From Gammaproteobacteria bacterium (GTDB taxonomy: Bacteria > Pseudomonadota > Gammaproteobacteria > SZUA-140): a DNA stretch of 33,605 nt. A program made the position numbers and the translations under genes. Below the pieces are notes generated by a model. It saw only the letters and a program-made list of their open reading frames with translations. It did not search any database and was not told the DNA's origin. This document shows, in pieces, positions 1 to 7,946 of the stretch. Numbering within the stretch: the stretch's first letter is position 1; each line of letters starts with the position of its first letter. The stretch is from NCBI GenBank assembly GCA_015491865.1, contig WFVD01000001.1, forward strand, positions 1 to 33,605, in the 5' to 3' direction.

Positions 1-113
1 CTATTCAGGTCACTGGATAGGGGTTTTCTTTTTTTTGGGGTGGGGTCCCGTTACCAGCAGGACGCCTCTGAGGGGCGCGCGCGCCTCCCGTGGCTAATGA
101 CCAGGGTTTTACG

Positions 114-144
114 AACCCCTGTTACTTGCGTAGCAGGGGTTTTT
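114..144 (+). terminator. Intrinsic terminator of an upstream gene outside the window
   Basis: A 12-bp stem (114-125 with 130-141, one G-U pair) closes a TTGC loop and runs into five T residues at 140-144. This is a classic Rho-independent terminator reading on the plus strand. It lies before the first gene here, so it most likely ends a transcript that begins left of the window. The 113 bases before it hold a T-rich run at 25-38 and an alternating CG run at 76-84 but no coding region I can support. Confidence 0.8.
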
Positions 145-218
145 CTCTAGGTGGCTGTGGTAAATTGGGTGGCTTCGGGCGCTGAGAGCGTCGAACTGGA
201 AATAGCCGGGAAAATAGA

Positions 219-902
219 ATGAATGTCTTAATAACAGGGGCTAATCGGGGCATAGGGCTTGGTTTTGTGCAGCACTATCTGGCGCAAGGGTGTGATGTAT
301 GGGCAACTTGCCGCAGTGACTACGGCGGCCTGGCGAATATCGACAGTCCTCGATTGCATATCTTGCAGTGGGATGTGACATCAGACAAAGATGAGCAATA
401 TCTGCAGGCGATGGCCATTCCAGATCGGCTTGACCTGTTGATCAATAACGCCGGTATCTACGGTCCTAAAAAGGCGCATGGGCAGTCGTTTGAGACGGTG
501 ACGGCGGAGACGATGCAAACGGTCTTTGAGGTGGACTGTGTGGGTGCATTGAAGGTGAGCCAACTGCTTGCCTCACGGGTGATTAATGCGCATGGTGTAA
601 TTGCCAACATCAGTTCCAAGATGGGCTCATCGGAAGATAATAGCAGTGGTGGCTGTTACGCATACCGCGCTGCTAAAGCCGCGCTGGTGATCGTTTCGCG
701 CTCGATGGCTGTGGATCTCGCAGCGGATGGTGTGAGTGTGATCACGCTACACCCCGGCTGGGTGAGTACCGATATGACAAACCACTCTGGTTTGATTGAT
801 GTCGCCACTTCAGTAAAGGGGTTAGCGAGCGTGATTGAGAACGTAGGGCAGTATCAGCCCGGTGCCTTTGTCGCTTTTGATGGTAAAGTGGTCCCATATT
901 AG
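219..902 (+). CDS. Short-chain dehydrogenase/reductase, C-factor (CsgA)-like
   Basis: A 227-residue classical SDR that probably reduces a carbonyl group with NAD(P)H in the cytoplasm; the substrate is unknown. The Rossmann glycine motif TGANRGIG is at residues 6-13, NNAG at 76-79, the catalytic serine at about 132-133 and the YxxxK pair at Tyr149/Lys153, so all catalytic residues are present. The short length and the C-terminal GAFVAFDGKVVPY-type ending resemble the CsgA/sniffer-like carbonyl reductase subgroup. The ATG is preceded only by a weak purine stretch. It stands alone, convergent with the MetF-like gene, with a GC hairpin between them. The family call is secure; the substrate is not. 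Confidence 0.85.
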   Translation: MNVLITGANRGIGLGFVQHYLAQGCDVWATCRSDYGGLANIDSPRLHILQWDVTSDKDEQYLQAMAIPDRLDLLINNAGIYGPKKAHGQSFETVTAETMQTVFEVDCVGALKVSQLLASRVINAHGVIANISSKMGSSEDNSSGGCYAYRAAKAALVIVSRSMAVDLAADGVSVITLHPGWVSTDMTNHSGLIDVATSVKGLASVIENVGQYQPGAFVAFDGKVVPY

Positions 903-903
903 C

Positions 904-920
904 CCCGCCATCCGGGCGGG
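904..920. terminator. GC hairpin between convergent genes
   Basis: A perfect 6-bp CCCGCC/GGCGGG stem with a 5-base loop sits immediately after the SDR stop codon. It has no T run, so it may be a weak or Rho-assisted end signal for the dehydrogenase transcript. Confidence 0.35.
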
Positions 921-1000
921 TCGATGTGGTTCCGCGCCGTTTAACTGAAAGCGGCTATCGAGGAGGATGAAGAAGGCGCCCGCTTTTCAGGTGAGAAGGC

Positions 1001-1885
1001 TCACATTAAGCGGCGAGCTCGATCACCCTTGTCGCTCGACAGTCCCAGGTTATTCCATATTGCGAGGGTTGGGGCGGATTGGTTCATAGTATAGAAGTGC
1101 AGCCCCGCAGCTCCCCCTTTTAATAGCTGCTCGCATAATCTGGTGACCACCTCTTCCCCAAAGCTGCGGATAGATGCTATATCATCACCGTACCCCACCA
1201 GCCGTTGCCGTATCCAGCGCGGAATTTCAACACCACAGATGTCAGAGAAGTGTGCTAGTTGATGGTAATTGGTGATCGGCATGATGCCGGGGACAATAGG
1301 TTGATCGATACCTAGTTTTTCACACTCATCGATAAAACGAAAAAAAGCGTCCGGGTTATAAAAATATTGAGTCAGTGCAGCATCGGCACCCAGATCAAAT
1401 TTCAGCTTGAGATTAATCAGATCAGCCTGGGGGTTTGTCGCTTGAGGGTGTATCTCAGGGTAAGCCGCCACCTCTATAAAAAAGTAATCGCCATATTTAG
1501 CTCGGATGAACTGAATCAGCTCACTGGCATGGTTAAAGTCACCGCAATCAAGTAGCCCAGAGGGGGTGTCGCCTCTTAACACCACAATATGGCGGATTTC
1601 CTGCTGCTGGCAATGTTGAAGCAGTGTATTGATTTCATCATAGCTGGCACCGATCGCAGCGATGTGAGGTGCGACATCAATGGCGGTTGTTTTGCGAATG
1701 TGGCTGACTGCACTTAGAGAATCTTCTCGTGTAGCGCCACCCGCGCCATAGGTCACAGAAAAGAAGCAAGGGTTAACGGTCGCCAGCGCACGACAGCTAT
1801 CAAGCAGCCTGCTGTTTCTCTGCTCGGTTCTGGCAGGAAAGCATTCGAAACTGAAGGCCAGGGGGTAGAACTTCTGTGAATCCAT
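1001..1885 (-). CDS. metF: Methylenetetrahydrofolate reductase paralogue (MetF-like)
   Basis: A 294-residue member of the MetF family, which reduces 5,10-methylene-THF to 5-methyl-THF with FAD and NAD(P)H. Key positions of E. coli MetF are kept: Glu14 in the SFE motif, Asp106 in LRGDTPSG and Gln173 in TQYF. The first motif reads FECFPAR instead of the usual FEFFPP. The second copy in this window (13416-14255) is clearly homologous but diverged, so this is a paralogue rather than a recent duplication. It is a single-gene unit with no folate or methionine genes next to it. A 14-bp inverted repeat lies about 100 bp upstream. It is probably an active enzyme, though a different flavin or folate partner is possible. 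Confidence 0.85.
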   Translation of the reverse strand: MDSQKFYPLAFSFECFPARTEQRNSRLLDSCRALATVNPCFFSVTYGAGGATREDSLSAVSHIRKTTAIDVAPHIAAIGASYDEINTLLQHCQQQEIRHIVVLRGDTPSGLLDCGDFNHASELIQFIRAKYGDYFFIEVAAYPEIHPQATNPQADLINLKLKFDLGADAALTQYFYNPDAFFRFIDECEKLGIDQPIVPGIMPITNYHQLAHFSDICGVEIPRWIRQRLVGYGDDIASIRSFGEEVVTRLCEQLLKGGAAGLHFYTMNQSAPTLAIWNNLGLSSDKGDRARRLM

Positions 1886-1982
1886 GCGGGGTCGTCTGTT
1901 TTAGTGATGGTGGGTAGCGATTCTTGATTTCGATTATGGGTACGCTAGTTTAGGTGTACTACGCTTCTGGATAAAGTAAAAA

Positions 1983-2022
1983 GAAATCTCTGTACGAAAA
2001 TTATTTACCGTACAAAGATTTC
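1983..2022. promoter_or_regulatory. 14-bp inverted repeat upstream of the MetF paralogue
   Basis: Arms 1983-1996 and 2009-2022 match over 13 of 14 positions and flank a 12-base AT-rich spacer. The repeat lies about 100 bp before the MetF-like start and about 95 bp beyond the 3' end of the small unknown gene. It could be an operator for the MetF paralogue or an end signal for the small gene. There is no T run on either side, which favours a protein-binding site, but this is inference. Confidence 0.4.
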
Positions 2023-2116
2023 CAACAAGAGGGATCTTCTGGTTTTTCCTGGTAGAGATTGACAAACGCTCACTCTGTCAGGCTCTTTCTCTCCGAGGCG
2101 GAGGCAGGAAGAGAGG

Positions 2117-2452
2117 TTAGCTGGCTTTTAGAAGGTCTGCCAGCGAGTTGCTACTGTTGCCATGTGCTGCAAGCGCGCCCGCCCCATTTTCTGCAAAAAT
2201 TGAAGCGATCTTCTGCGCGAGTTCTGCTGCCTGATTACTGTTCTGGAGATTACCTTCGCCCTGGCTGGCTGCAGAGCTGCCGAGTGCCTGCGCCGCATTG
2301 CTGACATTGACGGCATCATCTTGCCGTTTGACGGCTGTTTCTTCACCGACAACCACGCTATTTTTTATCCCCCCTCCATTTTCATTATTTGAGTTGCCAG
2401 CCCTTCTATGATCGGTAAGTGCTGGATTATTATTGGAAATTGGTGCTGCCAT
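2117..2452 (-). CDS. Small Ala/Asn/Ser-rich protein of unknown function
   Basis: A 111-residue protein from an ATG at 2452, chosen because GGAG sits ten bases upstream; a longer form from GTG at 2497 lacks a ribosome binding site. I do not recognise it. The N-terminal half is polar and probably disordered. The middle carries a DAVNVSNAAQAL motif, a style seen in FlgM and other flagellar-associated proteins, followed by a predicted helix (AELAQKIASIFAENGAG) and a polar tail. There is no signal peptide, membrane segment or cysteine. It is transcribed away from the DNA glycosylase gene. A link to motility is only a suggestion from the motif. Confidence 0.55.
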   Translation of the reverse strand: MAAPISNNNPALTDHRRAGNSNNENGGGIKNSVVVGEETAVKRQDDAVNVSNAAQALGSSAASQGEGNLQNSNQAAELAQKIASIFAENGAGALAAHGNSSNSLADLLKAS

Positions 2453-2622
2453 ATCTGCTAGTCTCCATCGTAACGGTGTGCGTAATGTTTGTGACACTCT
2501 TTAATTTCATTCAGTTGTATGAGTAAATGCAATTCGTGGGCCAGTTCTTATCACTAAAGTCCAGGTTAATTAAAGGGTGGCAGGTCGCTATAAATGGATA
2601 TTAATCGGTTGATAGGAGGGGA

Positions 2623-3138
2623 GTGCCGGTGATCAGTGGATTTCCGCCGGTGGTAGCGCCTGATGCTGAGGTGCTAATCCTTGGGTCGATGCCGGGGCAG
2701 GCATCACTGGATGTTAGTCAGTATTACGCTCACCCGCGTAACGCTTTCTGGCCGATTATCTGTCAGCTATTCGAGGTGCCGCAGGGGGGTGAATATAGCG
2801 AACGGCTGGTGCTGCTACAGCGCAATCGTATTGCGTTATGGGATGTGATGCAGCACTGCCTACGAGAGGGGAGTCTTGATTCTGCGATCAAACCGTCGTC
2901 AATCGTTGCCAATGATTTTATCTCCTTCTTTGTAGCGACCCCATCGATTCGCCACCTTTTCTTTAATGGTGTGCAGGCAGAGCGTTCGTTTAAACGCCAC
3001 GTCATACCGACACTATCGACACATGATTATAAGTTTGAGATGCAGCGGTTGCCATCAACCAGTCCGGCACACGCCTCAATCTCATTCGAACAGAAACTAG
3101 CACAGTGGCAGCGTGTACGTGATGTAATAGCGCGATGA
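2623..3138 (+). CDS. DNA-deoxyinosine (hypoxanthine-DNA) glycosylase, UDG superfamily
   Basis: A 171-residue protein of the hypoxanthine-DNA glycosylase branch of the uracil-DNA glycosylase superfamily, which removes deaminated adenine from DNA. The first motif, LILGSMPG followed by YYAHPRNAFW, is at residues 18-43, and the second, LPSTSPAHA, is at about 143-151; both are diagnostic. The start is uncertain: AGGAGG at 2614-2619 is only three bases from the GTG at 2623 but nine from a second in-frame GTG at 2629, which would shorten the protein by two residues. Its last four bases overlap the next gene (ATGA), so the two are probably co-translated. Confidence 0.85.
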   Translation: MPVISGFPPVVAPDAEVLILGSMPGQASLDVSQYYAHPRNAFWPIICQLFEVPQGGEYSERLVLLQRNRIALWDVMQHCLREGSLDSAIKPSSIVANDFISFFVATPSIRHLFFNGVQAERSFKRHVIPTLSTHDYKFEMQRLPSTSPAHASISFEQKLAQWQRVRDVIAR

Positions 3139-3947
3139 AACAATTTCTTCCGTTACTACTGTTATGGTTCTGGCCTGTTGTGGTGTGGTGCGATCTCGCG
3201 CTGCCTCCACCGATGGCGGCAACGAGCAGCTTTAAGATCCAGTTGTCAGAGCGTGAGGCGCGTGAGATCGGCCGCAGGATCTGGCAGAATGAAGGGGCGA
3301 GTCAGGTAAAAAACCTGACGGTGTGGAATAAAGGAGAGGCGTTCCCGTCGCTTGGGATCGGCCATTTTATCTGGTATCCCAGCGGTGTTGAAGGACCTTT
3401 TGTCGAAAGCTTCCCGGCACTGCTAACGCACCTTGAGCAGAGCATTGCGTTACCTGCATGGTTGAGGAAAACGGGAGATGCACCGTGGCCAAACCGCAGT
3501 GCATTTTATGATGATATCAATTCATGGCGCATGGTTGAGCTACGTGAACTGATGAAGAACACCATGCCGCAGCAGGTGGCGTTTATCGTTCAGCGCCTGG
3601 AAGCGGCGCTGCCCCAGATGTTGGAGACCCTTCCGAAGGCGGCTCAGCGGGCAGCTATTGAACGGCAGTTTTATCGGGTGGCAAATTCACCCAATGGGCT
3701 TTATGCATTGATCGATTATGTCAACTTCAAGGGTGAAGGTATCTCGCTTAAAGAGCGCTATCGAGGCCAGGGGTGGGGGTTGCTGCAGCTGCTGCAGACG
3801 ATGCAGTTCAGCAGCAATGATACGATGGATGAGTTTACGCGCGCCGCCGACGAGGTACTGACACGGCGTGTCAATAATGCACCGCGAGATGAGTCCCGCT
3901 GGCTAGCAGGATGGCGTAAGCGTATTGAAACCTACCGGGCACGGTGA
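3135..3947 (+). CDS. Secreted protein of unknown function with a lysozyme-like motif
   Basis: A 270-residue protein with a clear N-terminal signal sequence (hydrophobic residues 4-18, probable cleavage shortly after). I do not recognise a named family. Residues 49-80 read as IWQNEG, then a spacer, then SLGIGHFIW, which recalls the Glu...GIGH catalytic arrangement of phage T4-type lysozymes (Glu53 and Gly74-His77 here). The rest is helix-rich, and a conserved-looking VNFKGEG...YRGQGWGLLQLL segment lies near residues 195-225. Translation is coupled to the glycosylase gene by an ATGA overlap. Peptidoglycan cleavage is an inference from the short motif only. Confidence 0.7.
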   Translation: MKQFLPLLLLWFWPVVVWCDLALPPPMAATSSFKIQLSEREAREIGRRIWQNEGASQVKNLTVWNKGEAFPSLGIGHFIWYPSGVEGPFVESFPALLTHLEQSIALPAWLRKTGDAPWPNRSAFYDDINSWRMVELRELMKNTMPQQVAFIVQRLEAALPQMLETLPKAAQRAAIERQFYRVANSPNGLYALIDYVNFKGEGISLKERYRGQGWGLLQLLQTMQFSSNDTMDEFTRAADEVLTRRVNNAPRDESRWLAGWRKRIETYRAR

Positions 3948-3982
3948 TGACCGTGGGGATTAACCAGCCTCACCAGCGATAA

Positions 3983-4639
3983 CTACAAAGAGCGATGCTG
4001 GATCCAGTCTGCGATGCTATCCATATACTCAGGGTGCTTGATCGGCATGATATGACCACAGGGGGTGTTAAGCCGTGCTGCGCTGCTAAATGCAGCGATC
4101 ATGTTAGCTGCCTGCTCTCTCATGAAGTCAGACTCTTTGATGCCACTGACATGCAGTGTCGGTAGCGCAAGTGGCGAATCAAACAGCGAGCGGTAACGAG
4201 CATCACCGGGTAGAAACCCCCCGCACAGTATTGCCCAGTTAAAATCGAAGCGGTGCGCTGGGTTGTTCTCTCTTAACGCCGATAAAATCGCGCTCATTAC
4301 CGCCCCCTGGCTCCAGCCGATCACGCCATCAATCGGTCCGTGTTGCACAAAGTAGTCCGCCAGGTAATCGAGAGAGCGCTCTATCTGGCGGTAGGTTGGT
4401 GGTCTCGCTTCGTCGGCCCGATACCAGCACCAGTTCTTGCCCGCACCGATACGCTCCTCAGGCAGCGACATATTCAAGCGAGCACCCATTATCCGCACCG
4501 CTTCAGCGGGACATTCGACCGGCCCCTGGGGGTAGAGCAGCTGGTAATGGTTGCCGAGGCGCTGCTGTAATTGGTCAAGCCATGACTGTAACCATTCACG
4601 GTTCATCGCATAACCGTGCAGGCAGGTGATCTTTTTCAT
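3983..4639 (-). CDS. Serine hydrolase, FSH/OVCA2 (DUF341) family
   Basis: A 218-residue alpha/beta hydrolase. The N-terminal LHGYAMN supplies the oxyanion region, the nucleophile elbow GWSQG places Ser110, HVSGIKESDFM carries the likely acid region and PCGHIMP the catalytic histidine. The HGYAMN start and CGGFLPG strand are typical of the FSH1/OVCA2 family of small carboxylesterases, whose natural substrates are mostly unknown. The gene begins 23 bases after the sbcB stop on the same strand, so it is probably the last gene of that transcript. It is convergent with the secreted protein gene. Confidence 0.8.
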   Translation of the reverse strand: MKKITCLHGYAMNREWLQSWLDQLQQRLGNHYQLLYPQGPVECPAEAVRIMGARLNMSLPEERIGAGKNWCWYRADEARPPTYRQIERSLDYLADYFVQHGPIDGVIGWSQGAVMSAILSALRENNPAHRFDFNWAILCGGFLPGDARYRSLFDSPLALPTLHVSGIKESDFMREQAANMIAAFSSAARLNTPCGHIMPIKHPEYMDSIADWIQHRSL

Positions 4640-4662
4640 CCTGCGTTACCGCTTATTTAGGT

Positions 4663-6096
4663 CTATGTCGTGATCGACTTGCCATACGCTTCAACCTCAT
4701 CAAGTATCGCCCAGTCACTGCCGCTCCGTTCGGGCTCATCGCGCAGGCGCTGGAGCTCTTCGAAAAACTGCTCGCTGGTTAGCTTGCCTTTTTCCGGGCG
4801 GTTTAGTCGGTCCATCCTGAACGCTTCCCAGCGCGCCTGCTCATCACTGTTGAGTGATGCTGGATAGTTGCGTGCGCGATAACGAAACAGCATCTCATCG
4901 AGGCGGCTATCATCAAAACAGGCCGAGTAATCTCTGAGCTCATCGGCGGAGAGCTGCTGGATCTTGTTCATGCGGGCGCGATCATCACTGCTGAAAAAAG
5001 GGCTGCCATAGAGCATCTGATCCGGGTCAGTCCGCTTCTCAAATTGCGCGCCACTGAAGACTGTTTGTAGTTTTTTGCTTAGCGGAGGATTCGCTTTGAT
5101 GGTATCGAGATTGGCGCGGCAGCGATTCAGGTCTACTTTGTATTGTTTTGCTGCGTGTCCAGTCAGTGTGCCGAGTGGCGCGATGATCGGACACTTATTG
5201 GCATGTACCGTTTTTAGCGGTAGCCGCTCTATCCCTTCTGGCAGTTCAGCGGTCGGTGTGAAAACACGCTGGTGGATATCTTCCTTGCTGAGTTTATAGA
5301 GTATTGAAGGATCCTGGCTAAGGTCAAAAACGATCACTCCATTTTTATTGGTTGGGTGAGCCGCCACCGGAACCACAACAGCAAGGTTTCCCTGCTCGAC
5401 CGGATACATCCCCGAGACATGCAGCACCGGTTTTTGCTGGCGCAGATCAAGCATCTTGAGGATCTTGTTTTTGTTGCGGTTCTCAATCGCATAGTCAAAC
5501 ACCTTCGGCTGTTTCTCTTTGATCAGCTTTGCAACGGCGATGGTGGCATAGACATCCGAAAGCGCATCATGTGCTGATTCGTGGTTAATCCCATTGGCGG
5601 CGGTGAGATCTTCAAGGCGGACACTTGGGCGGCCTTCTTCATTGTTGGGCCACTCGATTCCCTCCGGGCGCAGTGCGCGAGTCATGCGTACCACATCCAG
5701 CAGGTCCCAGCGTGAACAGCCATTCTTCCATTCACGTGCATAGGGGTCCTGCAGGTTACGGTAGAGGCTATAACGGGTGAACTCATCATCAAAGCGTAGA
5801 TTGTTATAACCGAGAACGCAGGTGTTGGGTTGTGAGAATTCAGCGTTGATGCGGCGAATGAATTCCGTTTCAGGCAACCCTTCGGCCAGCGCCTTCTGTG
5901 GGGTAATGCCGGTTACCAGGCATGACGCCGGGTTTGGCAAAAAATCGTTGGCCGGTTTGCAGTAGAGCATCAACGGTTCACCGATGATGTTTAGATCCAT
6001 GTCGGTGCGTATGCCACCAAATTGAGAGAGGCGATCGAACATTGGATTGAGGCCAAACGATTCGTAATCGTACCAGTAAAGGGTGTTGTTGCTCAT
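4663..6096 (-). CDS. sbcB: Exodeoxyribonuclease I
   Basis: A 477-residue protein, close to the 475 of E. coli SbcB, which degrades single-stranded DNA 3'-to-5' in mismatch repair and recombination and is stimulated by SSB. The DEDDh exonuclease motifs are visible: DYESFG with Asp10 and Glu12, GYNNLRFDDEF near residues 115-127, and HDALSDVYAT near 178-187. The SH3-like and helical C-terminal regions (including ARWEAFRMDRL) are present, so the gene is complete. It is followed 23 bases later by the FSH hydrolase and preceded at 92 bases by mdlB on the same strand. Confidence 0.95.
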   Translation of the reverse strand: MSNNTLYWYDYESFGLNPMFDRLSQFGGIRTDMDLNIIGEPLMLYCKPANDFLPNPASCLVTGITPQKALAEGLPETEFIRRINAEFSQPNTCVLGYNNLRFDDEFTRYSLYRNLQDPYAREWKNGCSRWDLLDVVRMTRALRPEGIEWPNNEEGRPSVRLEDLTAANGINHESAHDALSDVYATIAVAKLIKEKQPKVFDYAIENRNKNKILKMLDLRQQKPVLHVSGMYPVEQGNLAVVVPVAAHPTNKNGVIVFDLSQDPSILYKLSKEDIHQRVFTPTAELPEGIERLPLKTVHANKCPIIAPLGTLTGHAAKQYKVDLNRCRANLDTIKANPPLSKKLQTVFSGAQFEKRTDPDQMLYGSPFFSSDDRARMNKIQQLSADELRDYSACFDDSRLDEMLFRYRARNYPASLNSDEQARWEAFRMDRLNRPEKGKLTSEQFFEELQRLRDEPERSGSDWAILDEVEAYGKSITT

Positions 6097-6188
6097 GGCT
6101 CGCCGCTATCGGTAATTAACAGTGGCCTGACTTTAACATAAAAAGCGTTCACGCGGCTGTGGTAGCCATGACAGCTGTTGTAGGGTAT

Positions 6189-7946
6189 TTACTCATCTAG
6201 CAACTGCATCGTCTGCATCTGATAGAGGCGTTGATAGGTACCGCCCACTTTTAATAACGTGTTGTGTCTGCCACGCTGAATGATCTTTCCCTGGTGTAAA
6301 ACCAGGATCTCATCCGCCCTTTCAATCGTTGAGAGGCGATGTGCGATGACCAGCAGGGTGAGCTTGCCGTGCAGCTTCATGAGCGTCTGCTGAACCTCAG
6401 CTTCGGTGTGGCTATCGATATTGGCAGTCGCCTCATCCAGTATCAGAATCCGGGGGTGGCGCACCAGTGCGCGTGCGATTGCCAGTAGTTGACGCTGGCC
6501 GGTTGAGAGATTGCTGCCACGTTCATCAAGTATGGTGCTGTAACCCTGTGGCAGGCGTTCAATATGTGAATGCAGCCCCGCCTGTTTTGCTGCGCTGATG
6601 ATGGTCACCTCATCGATGGCTTCACCCAGCGTGATGTTCTCTTGCACACTGCTATTAAAGATAAAGGGCTCCTGCTGCACAACACCGATCGCGCGGCGCA
6701 ACTCGCGCTCACTAAAGCAGTTCAGTGGCTGGCCGTCGATCCGGATCGATCCCTGCTGTGGCTGGTAAAATCGCAGTAGCAGTTGGGTCAGGGTGCTCTT
6801 GCCGCTGCCGGTGTGGCCAACGATGGCGTGAAATGCACCGGCAGGGATCGTTAACGAGATGTCGTTGATCACCGGCTGTTTAGCGTTGTAACTAAAGCCG
6901 ATGTGGTTAAATTCGATCGCCCCCTGAGTGATGCGGATGCGTTTATCCGCAGTGATGCTCTCCACTTCGCTATCGAGCAGTTGAAAGGCGCGTTCGCCAG
7001 CGACGATTGCCTGCTGGTAGAGGTTAAGGCGCTGCGTCATTTCAATCAGTGGTTCGGTAAAACGCCCAAGGTAGGTGACAAAGGCGTAGATCACACCGAT
7101 CTCAACCGGATTGTCGAGTGATTGGTAGGCGAAGGTAAACAGCACGCCGGCAAGGACCAGTTTCTGCAATAGGTCAACGAACGGGCGCAGCAGCCACGCG
7201 TCGAGCTGTGTGTTGCGGCGACGTGCCCGGTAGTGGGTGTCTGCAAGTGAGGCGAAGTCTTTACGAAAGCGCACCTGCTGTCCGTTGAGTTGTATCACTC
7301 GCATCCCCTGGATCGACTCATGCAGTCTGGCGTTGATGTCACTAAGGAGGCTGCGTGCGCGATGAAACAGTGGTGCGCTAAGGCGTTGATAGAGCCACAT
7401 CACGGCAGCAACCAGCGGCACAAACAGCAGGCAGATGATCATCAGCTGCCAGTCGAGGATTGCCATCGCGATAATCACCCCGAGAATACGCATCATGTTC
7501 TGGATAAACGAACCGACCACGTTGACATACAGCTCCTTGATCGACTCCGTGTCGTTGGTGATGCGAGAGACCATGCTGCCGGTCGGGGTGTGGTCAAAGC
7601 GGCCCAGCGGCAGCTGCATCACTTTGGCAAAGAGCTGTTGGCGGAGGGTTTGTACTGCTTCCTGTGCAATGATATTAAGGCGCACCGCCTGCATGTAATT
7701 GGTGGTGGCGGCAAGCAGCATGAAAAAGATATAGGCGATGCCGAGCCAGATAATCGCCTCCATCTGCCAGTTGCCGGGCACCACATAGTCATCGAGAAAG
7801 ATTTTAATCAACAGCGGCGCGGTGACATCTGCAATGGTAGCGATTAACAGTAGTAGTAACGCCTGACGCAGCCGTTTTTTATCTTGCAGCGCATAGCCGA
7901 TAAGGCGCCTGAAGGAGCCCCGTTGTGCGGTTTCGTTACTGAACAT
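6189..7946 (-). CDS. mdlB: ABC exporter half-transporter, MdlB-like
   Basis: A 585-residue half-transporter: six membrane helices in the first ~310 residues, then a nucleotide-binding domain. The ATG at 7946 was chosen because the protein then begins MFSNETAQRGSFRRLIGYAL like MdlB; longer readings run through the mdlA coding region. It has Walker A GHTGSGKST, signature LSTGQ (Gly3 replaced by Thr) and a full Walker B LILDEAT with the catalytic glutamate. The start overlaps the end of mdlA by 11 bases, so translation is coupled and a heterodimer is expected. Substrate unknown; MdlAB/SmdAB relatives export drugs, lipids or peptides. Confidence 0.88.
   Translation of the reverse strand: MFSNETAQRGSFRRLIGYALQDKKRLRQALLLLLIATIADVTAPLLIKIFLDDYVVPGNWQMEAIIWLGIAYIFFMLLAATTNYMQAVRLNIIAQEAVQTLRQQLFAKVMQLPLGRFDHTPTGSMVSRITNDTESIKELYVNVVGSFIQNMMRILGVIIAMAILDWQLMIICLLFVPLVAAVMWLYQRLSAPLFHRARSLLSDINARLHESIQGMRVIQLNGQQVRFRKDFASLADTHYRARRRNTQLDAWLLRPFVDLLQKLVLAGVLFTFAYQSLDNPVEIGVIYAFVTYLGRFTEPLIEMTQRLNLYQQAIVAGERAFQLLDSEVESITADKRIRITQGAIEFNHIGFSYNAKQPVINDISLTIPAGAFHAIVGHTGSGKSTLTQLLLRFYQPQQGSIRIDGQPLNCFSERELRRAIGVVQQEPFIFNSSVQENITLGEAIDEVTIISAAKQAGLHSHIERLPQGYSTILDERGSNLSTGQRQLLAIARALVRHPRILILDEATANIDSHTEAEVQQTLMKLHGKLTLLVIAHRLSTIERADEILVLHQGKIIQRGRHNTLLKVGGTYQRLYQMQTMQLLDE

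Noticed and set aside
7290-7847. A 185-codon plus-strand open frame opposite mdlB
   Set aside because: It is antisense to the mdlB membrane domain; its very His-rich translation (HH, HHGSN, QRHKQQ) is what an antisense of a transporter gives.
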